A stretch of DNA of 64,000 nucleotides, taken from Aquihabitans sp. G128. Lineage in GTDB: Bacteria > Actinomycetota > Acidimicrobiia > Acidimicrobiales > Iamiaceae. Positions 7,539-17,308 of the stretch are shown piece by piece. The position numbers were made by a program, and so were the translations under genes. Below the pieces are notes generated by a model. It was not told the DNA's origin and did no database searches. It saw only the letters and a program-made list of their open reading frames with translations. Within the stretch, counting starts at the first letter, position 1. Every line of letters begins with the position of its first letter. The stretch is from positions 4,092,001 to 4,156,000 of the forward strand of contig NZ_CP077604.1 in assembly GCF_019048865.1 (NCBI RefSeq), written 5' to 3'.

Positions 7539-9131
7539 TCAAGGTGACAGTTCGGCGATCCACCCATCTCCGGCGAGTGCGTCCAGGTTCATCGCCCGGC
7601 CTGCCGCGAGACCTTCCTGGACGGTGTATACCATCGGCTCCCCAGCCAGGTTGAATGACGTGCACAAGACAGCAGGGCAGCCATTCGAGTTCCCGATCGC
7701 GCCGAGGACGGCACCATAGGCAGAGTCAAGGTCGACTGTCTGCGGCCGAGTGCTCCCGTCGACGTGAGTCACTCCGGCCAGATTCTCGAGAGCTGAGTCG
7801 CGCACCCGGGAGGCTTGCAGCATGTACGCGGAGGGTACCCCGACCAGGTTGTCTTCGAAGGCGTCGGCGGTGATGGAGGGTGCCAGCGGTCGCCACGACT
7901 CACGACCTTTCATGAAGTTGACGCGGTCTCGCACCCGCTCAGAGCCCGGTCGAGCGATCACTGAGCGGGCGCCCAGAGACCGCGGGCCGATCTCTGCGCC
8001 GTTATCCAGCCACCCAACAACCCAATCGCTCTCCACGAGGCGCTCAGCCAGATCGTCAGGCGAAGACGCCCTCACCGTGACGTCGGACTGACCGAGCGTG
8101 GCTTCCGCAAGCTCGCGATCGATCGATCGTCCGAGGTGCACTGACGTGGGCGCGACCGCGTCGCCGAGGTGGACAGCCAGCCCGATCGCTGCGCCTAGGG
8201 CCGTCCCGGAGTCATTCGCCGCCGGGGGTATGACCAGGCGCACCCCTCGCTGCTCCAGCGTCTCGGCGAGCGCTCCGTTGATCGCGCAGTTCAGTGCCAC
8301 TCCGCCGGCGTAGACCAAGGTTGAGGCTTCGCCGACGGCTGCCTCAGCTAGGCTGCACACAGCTTCGGACACGACCATTTGGCACGCATGCGCCACATCA
8401 GCACGATCGTTGAACGTGGACACCGTGCCGAACTTCTCGTGCAGAGAGTCGACGATCTTGCGTATTCCGTCCTCGTAGGCCGTACCTGTGAGCGGAGCAC
8501 AGGCGTGCCTTGACTCGACCACATCGATCGCGAGTTCGGGTGCGCCGAAGCCCCGATCTCGACCGAACGAGCTCAAACCCATCACCTTTCCTTCTTCACC
8601 CCATGCGAAACCCAGGTAACGTCCCAGCGCCTCGTAATACATGCCGAGCGAGGTGCTCGTTGACAGCGCAAACGAGCTGCTGAGACCGCGACCATCCCAG
8701 CGGAAGGCCTCACCGCCTCCACTCTCTCCGCTCCCGTCGAGCACGAGCACCGCAGCGCTGGACCCCCGGGGTCCTTCCGGGATGAATGCAAGGCCCGAAA
8801 AGGCATGGGCCGCGTGATGGGAAACGAAGTGGACCGAAGCTGGGGGTATGCCCGGCACCCATTCGCAGATCATGGCTCGAGCATCTCGATCACTAGAGCC
8901 TGCGAGCTGCGGGTCCCACGGATAGGCGACCGCATCGATGTCAGAGAGATGCACCCCACCCAGCGCGAGTACCTCGGCGATGGCGCCGGCGGGAGAGCAA
9001 CCCCGGCCGCGCTTGATCCTCGAGATTCGTTCCTCCTCGACAGACGCGACGACGTAGCCGTCGACGACGAGGGTGGCGCAGGCATCATGACCCGAACCGG
9101 CCTGGCCGTTCACCCCCAGGATCAACGCCAT
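7539..9131 (-). CDS. Carbamoyltransferase (NodU/CmcH/TobZ family)
   Basis: The protein has 530 residues and starts MALILGVNGQAGSGHDACAT. The N-terminal YrdC-like/Kae1-like part shows GHDACATLVVDG, EEERISRIKR and SHHAAHAF, the ATP and metal-binding signatures of the family. The C-terminal part has EIGPRSLGARSVIARP, KGRESWRPLAP and TSFNLAGEPMV. These enzymes transfer carbamoyl from carbamoyl phosphate through carbamoyl-AMP to a hydroxyl of a sugar, nucleoside or antibiotic scaffold. The ribosome site AAGGGAGG precedes the ATG. It is the last gene of the biosynthetic operon and probably performs a late tailoring step. Length and motifs look complete. Confidence 0.9.
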   Translation of the reverse strand: MALILGVNGQAGSGHDACATLVVDGYVVASVEEERISRIKRGRGCSPAGAIAEVLALGGVHLSDIDAVAYPWDPQLAGSSDRDARAMICEWVPGIPPASVHFVSHHAAHAFSGLAFIPEGPRGSSAAVLVLDGSGESGGGEAFRWDGRGLSSSFALSTSTSLGMYYEALGRYLGFAWGEEGKVMGLSSFGRDRGFGAPELAIDVVESRHACAPLTGTAYEDGIRKIVDSLHEKFGTVSTFNDRADVAHACQMVVSEAVCSLAEAAVGEASTLVYAGGVALNCAINGALAETLEQRGVRLVIPPAANDSGTALGAAIGLAVHLGDAVAPTSVHLGRSIDRELAEATLGQSDVTVRASSPDDLAERLVESDWVVGWLDNGAEIGPRSLGARSVIARPGSERVRDRVNFMKGRESWRPLAPSITADAFEDNLVGVPSAYMLQASRVRDSALENLAGVTHVDGSTRPQTVDLDSAYGAVLGAIGNSNGCPAVLCTSFNLAGEPMVYTVQEGLAAGRAMNLDALAGDGWIAELSP

Positions 9132-9154
9132 TTCTTCCTCCCTTACAAACGAAC

Positions 9155-9960
9155 CTAGCTGTCGGGAGCCCGACCGTGCCGCCGGTGTCGACCAGGTGTT
9201 CGCCCGTTCCACCCCGGTGGTCGGAGTCGTCGCAGGACCGTCTCGACGACAGCGCCGCAGCACCGAAGATCGGAGATGGCCGCATTGGTGGCCTCGGACA
9301 CCTCATCGTGGGATCGATTCACTTGGCCTCTACATCTAGCGGGCAGTGCCACGTGGGCGGATCGGGCGAGCGGCACCTGATCGGGACCAGGACCCAGCGG
9401 CGAGCTTGTGCGCCAAGCGCGACCGTCGGCGAAGGTTCTCGCTCGAAGCGCAGCGCGGTCGAGCCTGCGAGGGTCGAGGTCGTGGACTGTCGGTTGTCCG
9501 TCGGCCCGAATGATGGTTCGGCCCCTCCGCTTCAGATCGTCCGCAAACCGGTCGTCATCCCCGAAGCCGAGCCGACCAGACCCGTGGTCCTCGTCGAACG
9601 GCGTCGAGTAGAGCGCCTCGACCGAACAGGCAGGCGATGCGCCGACCGGGCGCATTGGCCCGGTGGCATCGCTCCCGCCGAATGTTCGGAGGTGCCAGGG
9701 GTCCAGGCGCCGCATTCGCGCTTGCTCGACAACCTGTAAGCGCCCAGCAGCAGTATCGGCCGTCCCGGCGAGAACGGGGGGTGTTGAGATCCTGCGGTCA
9801 GCACAGTGGAACGATGACATCGTCGTCGATCCAGAGGACAACCCGCCCACGGGCTGCTCTGCCAACGGCGTTCCGTCCCGCGGAGAGCCGGGATCTCGGT
9901 GCCTGGACGGCAGGGTCTACACCGGCCAATGGGTTCAATGCATGAGTGCGACGCGCGCCG
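9155..9960 (-). pseudogene. GT2-type glycosyltransferase remnant
   Basis: Pieces of one GT2 protein lie in different frames. Upstream, LSAGRNAVGRAARGRVVLWI followed by DDDVIVPLC is the donor-binding and DxD region, ending at a stop. Downstream, in a second frame, ALYSTPFDEDHGSGRLGFGD, DDRFADDLKRRGRT and TVHDLDPRRL match the acceptor-side region of the same family. The usual N-terminal opening of GT2 enzymes is absent. At least one frameshift and a 5' truncation are needed, so the gene is probably dead. It lies in the operon between the zinc-ribbon gene and the carbamoyltransferase. Confidence 0.55.
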
Positions 9961-10639
9961 CTTCATGCCTCACCGCGTCGGTTCCGATGGCGATTCCGTC
10001 GACCGTCAGGGTTCCGAGGGTGGCGTCGACGATCATCTCCCCCTCCAGGTCCCAGGCGTGCACGTGGACGCCGCCGAGCTCGAGCTCGCCCTCATTCGAC
10101 AGGATCTCGGTGCTCGTCGGCCAAAGGGCGATCACGGAGTAGTCGCGTGCGGCGATGCTCAGCGTGGCGATGGACACCCGAGCGGGCTGCGGCCGAGGAA
10201 GTCCGATGCGCTCCCAGGCATCGGCGAGAGGGTTGGCGACGGCCGAGTCCGAAGTCTTCACGACGTGGCCGCAGGTCGAACAGGTGCGGGCCAGCGATGA
10301 GTGATGCACGGCCGTCTGGCGATCCAGCTGTGCGCCCCCGCATCGGGTGCAGTCGATCGCCCTGATGGGTCGTCCGAGCATCTCGGCGAGCCAGCAGAGG
10401 CGGGCGGTCTCGGCATCAACGACGACGTCGCCCTGCGGGCCCTGAACGAGGACAGTGTCGAAGGAGTCGTCGATCTCCGACCCGCCATCGCAGTGCACGT
10501 GGACACCTCCTGGATCGGGGGTTGGCTTCGGCCCCCAGAGGTGCGTCGGGTCCATGAGCGCAGCCCACAGGCGGAAGGTCGTTGTGCCGTCGCGGGCATC
10601 GATCGTGCAACGCTCTCCGACAATTGGTGCATCAGCCAC
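9935..10639 (-). CDS. Unknown protein with internal zinc ribbon, biosynthetic operon
   Basis: The 234-residue protein has two similar beta-rich segments, each containing GGVHVHxxD (around residues 45 and 200). They flank a CTRCGG...CSTCGH pair of cysteine knuckles that should bind zinc. No family is recognised. The internal similarity suggests a duplicated fold around a zinc ribbon. GTG 10639 has GAGGAG just upstream and overlaps the SDR gene by 8 bp, so translation is coupled. Its place among tailoring enzymes suggests a role in the pathway, but none can be assigned. Confidence 0.6.
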   Translation of the reverse strand: MADAPIVGERCTIDARDGTTTFRLWAALMDPTHLWGPKPTPDPGGVHVHCDGGSEIDDSFDTVLVQGPQGDVVVDAETARLCWLAEMLGRPIRAIDCTRCGGAQLDRQTAVHHSSLARTCSTCGHVVKTSDSAVANPLADAWERIGLPRPQPARVSIATLSIAARDYSVIALWPTSTEILSNEGELELGGVHVHAWDLEGEMIVDATLGTLTVDGIAIGTDAVRHEAARVALMH

Positions 10640-11354
10640 CCTGGATCTCCTCGTGTTCGTAGATGAGATGCATGACGTTTCGAGCGACATCGTCCGCTGA
10701 TCGCACAGAGCTGGCTCGCTCTGCATCTGCCCGCTCGCGGGCTGACAGGAACCCGGTGATGTAAGGGGAATCACCTTCTGGCACCCAGTTCGTCGGGCCC
10801 TTGGTCCCTAGCTCGGTTGCGACCGGCCCAGGTCGGAGGATCTCGATGGCGACACCGAACGGTCCCACCTCCTCGCGGAGGGAGCACAGGAATGTGTCCA
10901 GAGCAGCCTTGGTCGCCGAGTAGCTAGCTAGGAACGGCCGAGCGTCGCGTGCCGCCACGGACCCGAGGCCGACCACCAGGCCGCGCTGCCGTGCGACCAT
11001 GGAGGGCAGGCACCCTGCGATGGCGTGGGCCGGTCCGGTGACATTGACGGCAATCATGTCGCTCAGAGAACCGGGCGGTTCGTGCTCGACGGGCCCGACG
11101 TACTCGATCCCGGATGAGAGCACCAGGATGTCGGCGTTGCGAGTCAGCCCACGGACCACGTGTTCGTCGCAGGTCCGGAGGTCGACCACATGCACAGCGG
11201 CCTGGTCGCCGAGGGCCTGGCGTGCCCTTACAGCCGAGTCCTCGGTGGAGGCCGTGAGGTGGACGTGGTAGCCGTCGGCGATGGCGAGAGCGGCGATGGC
11301 GAGGCCGATTCCAGATGAACCACCGAGCACGAAGAGAATCTTGCTGCCGCTCAT
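10632..11354 (-). CDS. Short-chain dehydrogenase/reductase
   Basis: The 240-residue protein opens MSGSKILFVLGGSSGIGLAI with the SDR nucleotide-binding glycine motif (GGSSGIG). It has the NVTG region, the catalytic Ser region VVGLGSVAARDAR and YSATKAAL (Tyr-x3-Lys). Length and motif order are those of a classical NAD(P)-dependent SDR. The start overlaps the preceding oxygenase stop as ATGA. In the biosynthetic operon it probably reduces or oxidises a carbonyl or hydroxyl of an intermediate. Confidence 0.85.
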   Translation of the reverse strand: MSGSKILFVLGGSSGIGLAIAALAIADGYHVHLTASTEDSAVRARQALGDQAAVHVVDLRTCDEHVVRGLTRNADILVLSSGIEYVGPVEHEPPGSLSDMIAVNVTGPAHAIAGCLPSMVARQRGLVVGLGSVAARDARPFLASYSATKAALDTFLCSLREEVGPFGVAIEILRPGPVATELGTKGPTNWVPEGDSPYITGFLSARERADAERASSVRSADDVARNVMHLIYEHEEIQGG

Positions 11355-12019
11355 CCCTGGCCCACAGCGGGCGTGAGCCAGACCCGCTGCACCTGGAGAC
11401 CGGGTGCTGGCCGCTGGGACCGGGCGTGTGCCGCCCGCCGGTTGTCGATGACGATGGTGTGACCCGTTCGGAGCGTGATTATGGGTGCCTGGACTGTGGC
11501 GTCACGCCACAGTCCAACCCACCAGTCGATGAGCCCTTCGTCTCCGATTGCTGCCGACCTCGCCACGGGCGACACCACAGCCTCGATGACCTCGCCGGTG
11601 GGAGAGAGCGTGAGCAGGGGTGCCTTCTCGTGCGTGAGATCGGCATCGACGTACGCCTCCGTCGTCGCGAGGCGACGAGCGACATCGAAACCGCCAACTC
11701 GAATCAGAGCGGCGACCACGTCGTCGACCCCGAGCACGCGGAGCTCGATTGGTCGCGAATAGCTGAGCAAGAGGATGCTCGGGTGGTCGGGCACCTCGGA
11801 GTACCCGTCGGTGTGGAGTCCGAGGCCGGCATCGGAGACAGCGTCGGTCTCCTGCACTGTTGGCGACGTGTCGAGGCTGTTCAGGTGAGGATGAGACGCC
11901 GAGAAGTGGGCCGCTGTCGCGTCCAGGCCGCGATGGAACACATCGCACCAGCGGTCTGATGGCGACGGTGTGAGCCACCTCAGCACGGCGGCAGGATCGG
12001 GGAAGTCCGGTGACGTCAT
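11351..12019 (-). CDS. TauD/clavaminate-synthase-like Fe(II)/2OG oxygenase
   Basis: The protein has 222 residues from ATG 12019, which carries AAGGTG upstream. Residues near the middle read GLGLHTDGYSEVPDHPS, giving the HxD metal motif. Near the C-terminus IVIDNRRAAHARSQRP supplies the distal His and the 2-oxoglutarate-binding Arg. The order and the DNRRxxHxR signature match TauD/TfdA and clavaminate-synthase-like hydroxylases, often acting on amino acids or carrier-bound peptides. The gene overlaps its neighbours by 4 bp on both sides. Long upstream open frame was discarded as arginine-rich noncoding sequence. Confidence 0.75.
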   Translation of the reverse strand: MTSPDFPDPAAVLRWLTPSPSDRWCDVFHRGLDATAAHFSASHPHLNSLDTSPTVQETDAVSDAGLGLHTDGYSEVPDHPSILLLSYSRPIELRVLGVDDVVAALIRVGGFDVARRLATTEAYVDADLTHEKAPLLTLSPTGEVIEAVVSPVARSAAIGDEGLIDWWVGLWRDATVQAPIITLRTGHTIVIDNRRAAHARSQRPAPGLQVQRVWLTPAVGQG

Positions 12020-12861
12020 GTCGTGCACCTTGCGGACGGCAGGGCCAAGACCCCTGGGTCGATCGTGGCGCCGTTCCAACCGGCATCGACGACGACTTCG
12101 TCGACGCCAGCACGCAACGTCGCCAGGACGAGCCCCTGAAGGGATTCCGCATCTGTCGTCCCAGACAGCCGAAGAACGACGCGTGGGTCGCCCGCTCGGC
12201 CGCATGTAGACCAGCTTTGGTCGAGCTCGTCGATACACGCAGCGAGCCAGGCGACGTCGACGGTCGACAGGTGCTGCTGGGGCAGCCAGCCGTCTCCCCA
12301 CGCGGCAGCGCGGTCCCGGCTGGCACGACCGTTCCCGGCCACGAGAAGCGGTGGTACTGCGTGGGACGAGTCCTCCCACGCTCGGCGAGCCTCATCCCTC
12401 CAGCAGTCGAGGCGCCGGTACCGATCAGTTGGATCCTCTCCGAGGGCTGTGAACTCCTCCATCAACCACCCGGCCGCCAACCCGACCTCGATCCGGTCGC
12501 CGGCGAGGACATGGACGGTGCGGACCTGACGGGCCGCGATCGGCACCGGGCGTAGGCCGGCGACCAGGGCTGCGATGCCGAGCCTGAGCCTGGTCGTGTT
12601 CGCCGCAAGCGCTGAGAGAACGGTGATGGCGTCGAGCCACATCTCGCCAGCTCGTGGTGGGCTCATCCCCAGTCCGGAGAAGGGGAACTGGTCGCGGGTG
12701 GGCCCGGGGATGACGAGGTGGTCGCTGACCCACGCCGATGAAAGGTCGGACCGTTCGACTGCCCTCACCCGATCCAGCACCAGGGACAACTCATCACCAG
12801 ATCCCTGAGTGGGGATGCGGACGCCGATCGCCGTCGGCCTGGAGTCACCCCGCCGTGACAT
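12016..12861 (-). CDS. Luciferase-like monooxygenase (LLM family)
   Basis: The 281-residue protein starts MSRRGDSRPTAIGVRIP. It has the LLM pattern SSAWVSDHLVIPG, the flavin-site region DAITVLSALAANTTRLRLG, then VHVLAGDRIEVGLAAGW and a C-terminal barrel. Family members use FMN or F420 in oxidation or reduction reactions; in an actinobacterium F420 is likely but cannot be read from the sequence. CAGGTGACC precedes the ATG, and the stop overlaps the TauD-like start. It is one of several redox enzymes in the biosynthetic operon. Confidence 0.8.
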   Translation of the reverse strand: MSRRGDSRPTAIGVRIPTQGSGDELSLVLDRVRAVERSDLSSAWVSDHLVIPGPTRDQFPFSGLGMSPPRAGEMWLDAITVLSALAANTTRLRLGIAALVAGLRPVPIAARQVRTVHVLAGDRIEVGLAAGWLMEEFTALGEDPTDRYRRLDCWRDEARRAWEDSSHAVPPLLVAGNGRASRDRAAAWGDGWLPQQHLSTVDVAWLAACIDELDQSWSTCGRAGDPRVVLRLSGTTDAESLQGLVLATLRAGVDEVVVDAGWNGATIDPGVLALPSARCTT

Positions 12862-13558
12862 GGTCACCTGGCGGGCGAGCAAGATGGAAGACCATGCCAA
12901 CCGAGCGACGATGGCCGCTGTGCACCTGCGACACGCCGTGACGAACCCGTCGGACCGCACCGGAAGCGATCACCGACGTGGCACGGATCAGGAGGAGCTC
13001 GCCGTGCCTGAACTGCGGCACGACGACTTCGGGCGGATGGTCCGGGCCAGAGACCTCAAGGACGAACCGACCACCGCTGAAGTCAGCACCAGGGCGGGAG
13101 AGGAGCAGTACGGCTTGCACCGGGAAGGTCACGGCTCCGTAGCTGTCGTCGTGCAGGCTGTTGTAGCCTCCCGGGCCGTGCTCAAGGGCCAGAACAGCGC
13201 TCTCGGTCTGGCCTGCCTCGCGACATCGGGTCCAGAGTCCTTCCAGGCTAGACGGCCATGGTCCGCCGTCGTCGCCATGAAGGTGCAGGTGGGCAGCGTC
13301 GTACAGGTCCTCCATCACCGGTCGCAGCGGCACGATCGCGTCGTCGGTCAGGTGGGCGTAGGCACCGCTACCCTCCGCTTGCGCCTCCATGTCGTGGGAG
13401 ATCCGTGCTGCATCTTCCGTGAACAGCCCTGCGAGGTCGTCAAGTCGCAGGGCCGCATCCCAACGAAGGCGGGCGTAGCCGCAGCGTCTGACCTCGTCAA
13501 GGACGGTGGCCGCCTGTGATCGGTGGCCGATGAAGGCTGACAGGTCGGTCACGGACAC
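12845..13558 (-). CDS. 2OG-Fe(II) oxygenase (PF09859-like)
   Basis: The 237-residue protein has GGYNSLHDDSYGAVTFPVQA, in which HDD supplies the HxD metal triad start. VLLLSRPGADFSGGRFVLE follows, and a later HGVSQVHSGHR region could give the distal His and 2OG-binding Arg. The pattern resembles the bacterial 2OG-Fe(II) oxygenase family close to prolyl hydroxylases (PF09859). The start is one of two nearby GTG codons (13558 or 13552); both overlap the end of the glycosyltransferase gene. It is the second 2OG oxygenase in this operon and probably hydroxylates an amino acid or peptide intermediate. Confidence 0.72.
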   Translation of the reverse strand: MSVTDLSAFIGHRSQAATVLDEVRRCGYARLRWDAALRLDDLAGLFTEDAARISHDMEAQAEGSGAYAHLTDDAIVPLRPVMEDLYDAAHLHLHGDDGGPWPSSLEGLWTRCREAGQTESAVLALEHGPGGYNSLHDDSYGAVTFPVQAVLLLSRPGADFSGGRFVLEVSGPDHPPEVVVPQFRHGELLLIRATSVIASGAVRRVRHGVSQVHSGHRRSVGMVFHLARPPGDHVTAG

Positions 13559-14514
13559 GGTCTGACTACCCGTTCGATGGGCCGCCCTGCCTCGGTATGG
13601 CTCCGACGTAGCGCAGCGGCGTAGGCCTCGGGCAACTCGGTCGTCCACATCGGCACGCCAGCGGTGACACGGAACGCGACACCCGGCAACCCGTCCTCCT
13701 CCTCCTTCGCCTGTAGCGCAAGGCCCAACCAGAAGACGACCGTCCAGATGGCCAGGTAACCGACGACCGGTAGGCGGCATCGACGGGAGTACCACCCAAG
13801 TGTGCGTCCAAAGTCGAGGAGCGTCCAACGGACGCTGGGCGTGGCAAAGAGCCCCATGCGACGACCCAGCCGCTCCCCTCGGCCGTAGCGGAAGGCACTG
13901 CGGAGGTCCGCAGCACCGTGTTGTGGGGCATGGCGGACAGTGGCCGGCGTTGGAAGGACCACCTTGCCGGCCAACTGCAGCCGGAAGTCGAACTCGCGGT
14001 CCTCGCGGAAGGGGAGGTTCCCCGAGAAGAGGTAGCCCCCGACGTCCGCTACGACGCACCGGTCGACGCCGAGCAGCGGGCTGTAGCCGTTCACCCGGCC
14101 GTCGTGGTTGGCTGTGCGAGCCTCGGCGATCAGCCGGCCCGACCACGTCCCGCCACCGTCGTAGAGTACTTCGCCTCGGGCGATGGAAGCCCCGCCCGCC
14201 AGTGCTTCGGCGAGGTGGACGAGCGCTCCGGGGTCGAACCGGCAGTCTGAGTCGGTGAATACCAAGTAGCGGCGACCGGTGGCCTCTACCGCTGCGGCAA
14301 GGGCTCCACCGATGCCCGCTCTCGGCACGAACACCGTCTTCACACCCTCGATAGTGGCGCAGGCTTCCTTGACGGCGGAGGTTGCGCCATTGAGGGCGAT
14401 GACGACCTCGGGACCATCGACGTCGATGCTGGCGATGCACTCGACGATGCGCAAGTCGGAGCAGACAGGCACCAGGATGGCCATGTCGGCGAGGATGGTT
14501 TTGGGATCAGTCAT
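13549..14514 (-). CDS. GT2-family glycosyltransferase with C-terminal membrane segment
   Basis: The 321-residue protein has the GT2 fold: MAILVPVCSDLRIVECIAS, ALNGATSAVKEAC, RRYLVFTDSDCRFDPGALV (DxD metal site) and FSGNLPFREDREFDFRLQ (acceptor side). A hydrophobic stretch VVGYLAIWTVVFWLGLAL near residue 260 is a probable membrane anchor, so transfer may occur at the inner face of the membrane. The gene overlaps the NRPS stop and the 2OG oxygenase start. The sugar donor is not evident. Confidence 0.8.
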   Translation of the reverse strand: MTDPKTILADMAILVPVCSDLRIVECIASIDVDGPEVVIALNGATSAVKEACATIEGVKTVFVPRAGIGGALAAAVEATGRRYLVFTDSDCRFDPGALVHLAEALAGGASIARGEVLYDGGGTWSGRLIAEARTANHDGRVNGYSPLLGVDRCVVADVGGYLFSGNLPFREDREFDFRLQLAGKVVLPTPATVRHAPQHGAADLRSAFRYGRGERLGRRMGLFATPSVRWTLLDFGRTLGWYSRRCRLPVVGYLAIWTVVFWLGLALQAKEEEDGLPGVAFRVTAGVPMWTTELPEAYAAALRRSHTEAGRPIERVVRPCP

Positions 14515-17308
14515 CCGAGGATCTCCTTCGCAACCGGCCCGCTCCAGTGCTCGAGCTCGTAGGCGACGCCGTCGAGGAGCCCGGTTGCAAAGGACTCCGC
14601 TTCAGGCTCGAGGTCATTGAACGTGACGGCCAAAACGGTCCCAGCGTCGGTCTCGCCCAAGTCGACCTCCAATGGATAGAGCCGCCTCCAATCGGGGTCC
14701 ACCGGCAGGACCGAGCGGAGCGCCGCTTCTCCGCCAGCGAAGCGCCGCGATGCCGCCAACCGACCCTCGCGCATGACCGAGCAGAGCGGAGAAGTCCGTG
14801 TCAGGTCGCCAGGCCAAACACGGCGTTCGGCGCGCAGCTCTACATCGCGGGGGGGATACGAGTGCCCGACGCTGTCCCGCAGTTGCAACCAAGACGGGCG
14901 TCAGGAAGTACCCGACGCATGCACTCAGGTCCGTTTCGCCGGCGAGTCGGCGGCCATCCACCAGGACGTCCACGGGGCAGTCCTTGCCCGTGAGCGTGCC
15001 CAACCTCTGCGATACCACCCACGCAAGATCCTCCTGGGAAGGACTTCCCCCGGCAATTGGCCGCGTCACCCGACGAGAAGACGCCGCCGTGCCTGCGTCT
15101 GGCCGGCCTACGACAGCATTCAGGCTCCGGGCGCGGAGTTCCTCTGCCCTGGATGAGGCGACGAGTGGCACCGAACTAGGGCTGGGGTTTGGCAGTCTTC
15201 GTCGGCTCGTCAAGTGCCAGAGCAACTGGTGCACCGAGACCGGGTCCAGGGCCAACTCGTGGGCAAGGATCCAGCCGGTGACGACGTCGCCCCCGTCGTC
15301 GCGAAGCAGCAGTACGGGGCTGGCATCGGATGCCCAATCGAGACCATCCACCGCCTGTCGGACGACGTCCCGGCCGTCGTCTTCCCAGATCCACGGCGCC
15401 ACGGTGGTGGGCGCACGGCCCGGCGCCGGTCGTCCGTCGAGCCCACGGAGGTCGAGGTCCTCCATCACCTGCGACCAGCGTGCTCGCAGGTCAGGGAGCA
15501 GTCGAGGACCGCTCAGGTGGAACCACAGCTGGTGCACCCACGTCGACCCGACGTGTTGGTGATGGGCAAGCTGAAGGCGCTGGAATGCGGTCAGCCCCAC
15601 CTTCGTCGACGTCTGCGCCTGGCTGACGTCCGGAGTCAAGGGCGAACTGAGCGCCGTGCCCAGCGAGCTCGCTCCGATCAGGTCGTTCACGCGCAGATCG
15701 ACGCCGAGCCCGGCGGCGATCGATACCAACTCGATCGCCGCAAGCGAGTCGCCACCGTTGGCGACAAAGGAGCGCGTGAAGTCGGTATCACGTCCGAGCA
15801 GCAGCGCGGCCTGGTCCCGCAGGTGCCCGATCGGCTTCAGGCCATCGCTGGCCGATCCACCGGGGCTGCCAGCGACGGCTAGACGGACATCGGCCTTGCC
15901 GTTGGCATCGGTCGGGAGGTCGGACTCAACCGTCACGACCCGGTGAACGGTGACCCCGGACGACGACATCGTGCGTACGAGCTCCCGGGCCGCTCGCTCG
16001 TCGCGCCAGCTCGCTCCCTCCGCTCCGGCCACGACGATGCGGCCGTCGATCACGCTTGCCACGGCCGAGCGCAGGTGGCGCGTCGACAGGAGGATCGACT
16101 CGATCTCGCCAAGCTCGACCCGCACGCCACCGACCTTGACCTGGCGGTCTGCCCGTCCGGCGAAACAGAGGCGTCCGCTGTGGTCGATCGTGACGAGATC
16201 CCCGGTGCGGTACCACGTTGATCCTGCGTCCTTGTCGCTCGGCTGGAAGCCCCCGGGCTCAGCCGCGATGTAGCCCGCAGCGACGCCGGGGCCGTCGACG
16301 ACCAGCTCAAAGACACGCGGGTCCTCCGTGGTACCGAGGGTGAGCCGCATGTTGCACACTGGTTGTCCCAACGGGATGGTCGCGCCGACGGTGAGGTTGT
16401 CCGCTGTCAGACGGTGCGTCGTGGCCAGCTGGGTCTCCGTTGGGCCGTAGTGGTTCTCGATGATGGTGTCGGGCCTGACGTCGAGGTGGTCCAGCAGCTC
16501 CGCCGTCACGCGGAAGGTGTCGCCGCCGGACGCGATGTCATCGACGTCTCGTAGCGAGGTGGCTCGGCCGGCGGCGCAACGGAGGATGGCATCGAGGATC
16601 AGCGGCGGCAGGAGTATGCGGCCGACGTGGGTGCGGACGATCAACTCGGTGAGAGCGGCTGGGTCACGCCGGCTGGGGCCGTCGGCGACGGCGATCGCGC
16701 CACCGCTGCAAAGGGACGGGAAGATCTCCGCCGTCGACGTGTCCCAGCTCAGGTCAGATCGCCACAGGGCTCGACTGCCGGGGCCGACGTCGTGCGCATC
16801 TCGGTAGTAGGTGATGAGGTTGCGGAGCGCGAGGTGCGTCCCTTGGACCAGCTTTGGGGCGCCCGAGCTTCCCGATGTCGGCAGGATGTAAGCGATGTCG
16901 TGTGGCCGGCTGGCGTGACGGTGTTCGAGGCCATGCGCCTTCGCTCCGTCGAGATGGGCGACGGCACCTGATCTTCGGAGCAGGTCCGTGGTGGCCGCCC
17001 TTCCGAGGGTCTGTCGGAGCGGGAGGTAAGCAGCACCTCGCTCGAGAACGGCGAGTACCGAGACGAGTGCGTCGACCGAACCGACGTCTGCTACGGCGAC
17101 GACGGCACCGTGTTCGACCCCCAGAAGAGCGAGGTCGGATGCGCGTGTATCAACCCGGTCCATCAGCCCCCCCGTAGGAGATCTCCCACCCCGGCCCGAT
17201 GACCGCCGGTTCGTCCGGCGCGACGCTCGCAGTCGCACGGACCTGCTCATGGACCGGGCTCGCGGGGACGGCCATGGAGGCGCCGGCGATCCGGGAGGGC
17301 GCCATCAT
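14511..17308 (-). CDS. Single-module NRPS (A-PCP-degenerate C), two homopolymer frameshifts
   Basis: The gene starts at ATG 17308, overlapping the upstream TGA. The N-terminus reads VHEQVRATASVAPDEPAVIG up to WEISYGG, then a C7 run on the plus strand (17167-17173) shifts the frame. The main frame holds the adenylation motifs LPTSGSSGAPKLVQG, WDTSTAEIFP, ENHYGPTETQL, YRTGDLV, GRADRQVKVGG and DANGKAD, then a carrier site FVANGGDSLAAIEL. A condensation-like domain follows in which the HHxxxDG motif is reduced to AHELALD, so it may be inactive or structural. A G7 run (14849-14855) shifts the frame again before the last 115 residues. Six bases in each run would restore one protein of about 930 residues. 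The adenylated substrate cannot be predicted here. Confidence 0.8.

Noticed and set aside
14849..17173. Programmed ribosomal frameshifting in the NRPS gene
   Set aside because: Two shifts in one NRPS gene with no slippery-site context beyond homopolymers, plus a similar case in AlkA, fit sequencing error or mutation better.
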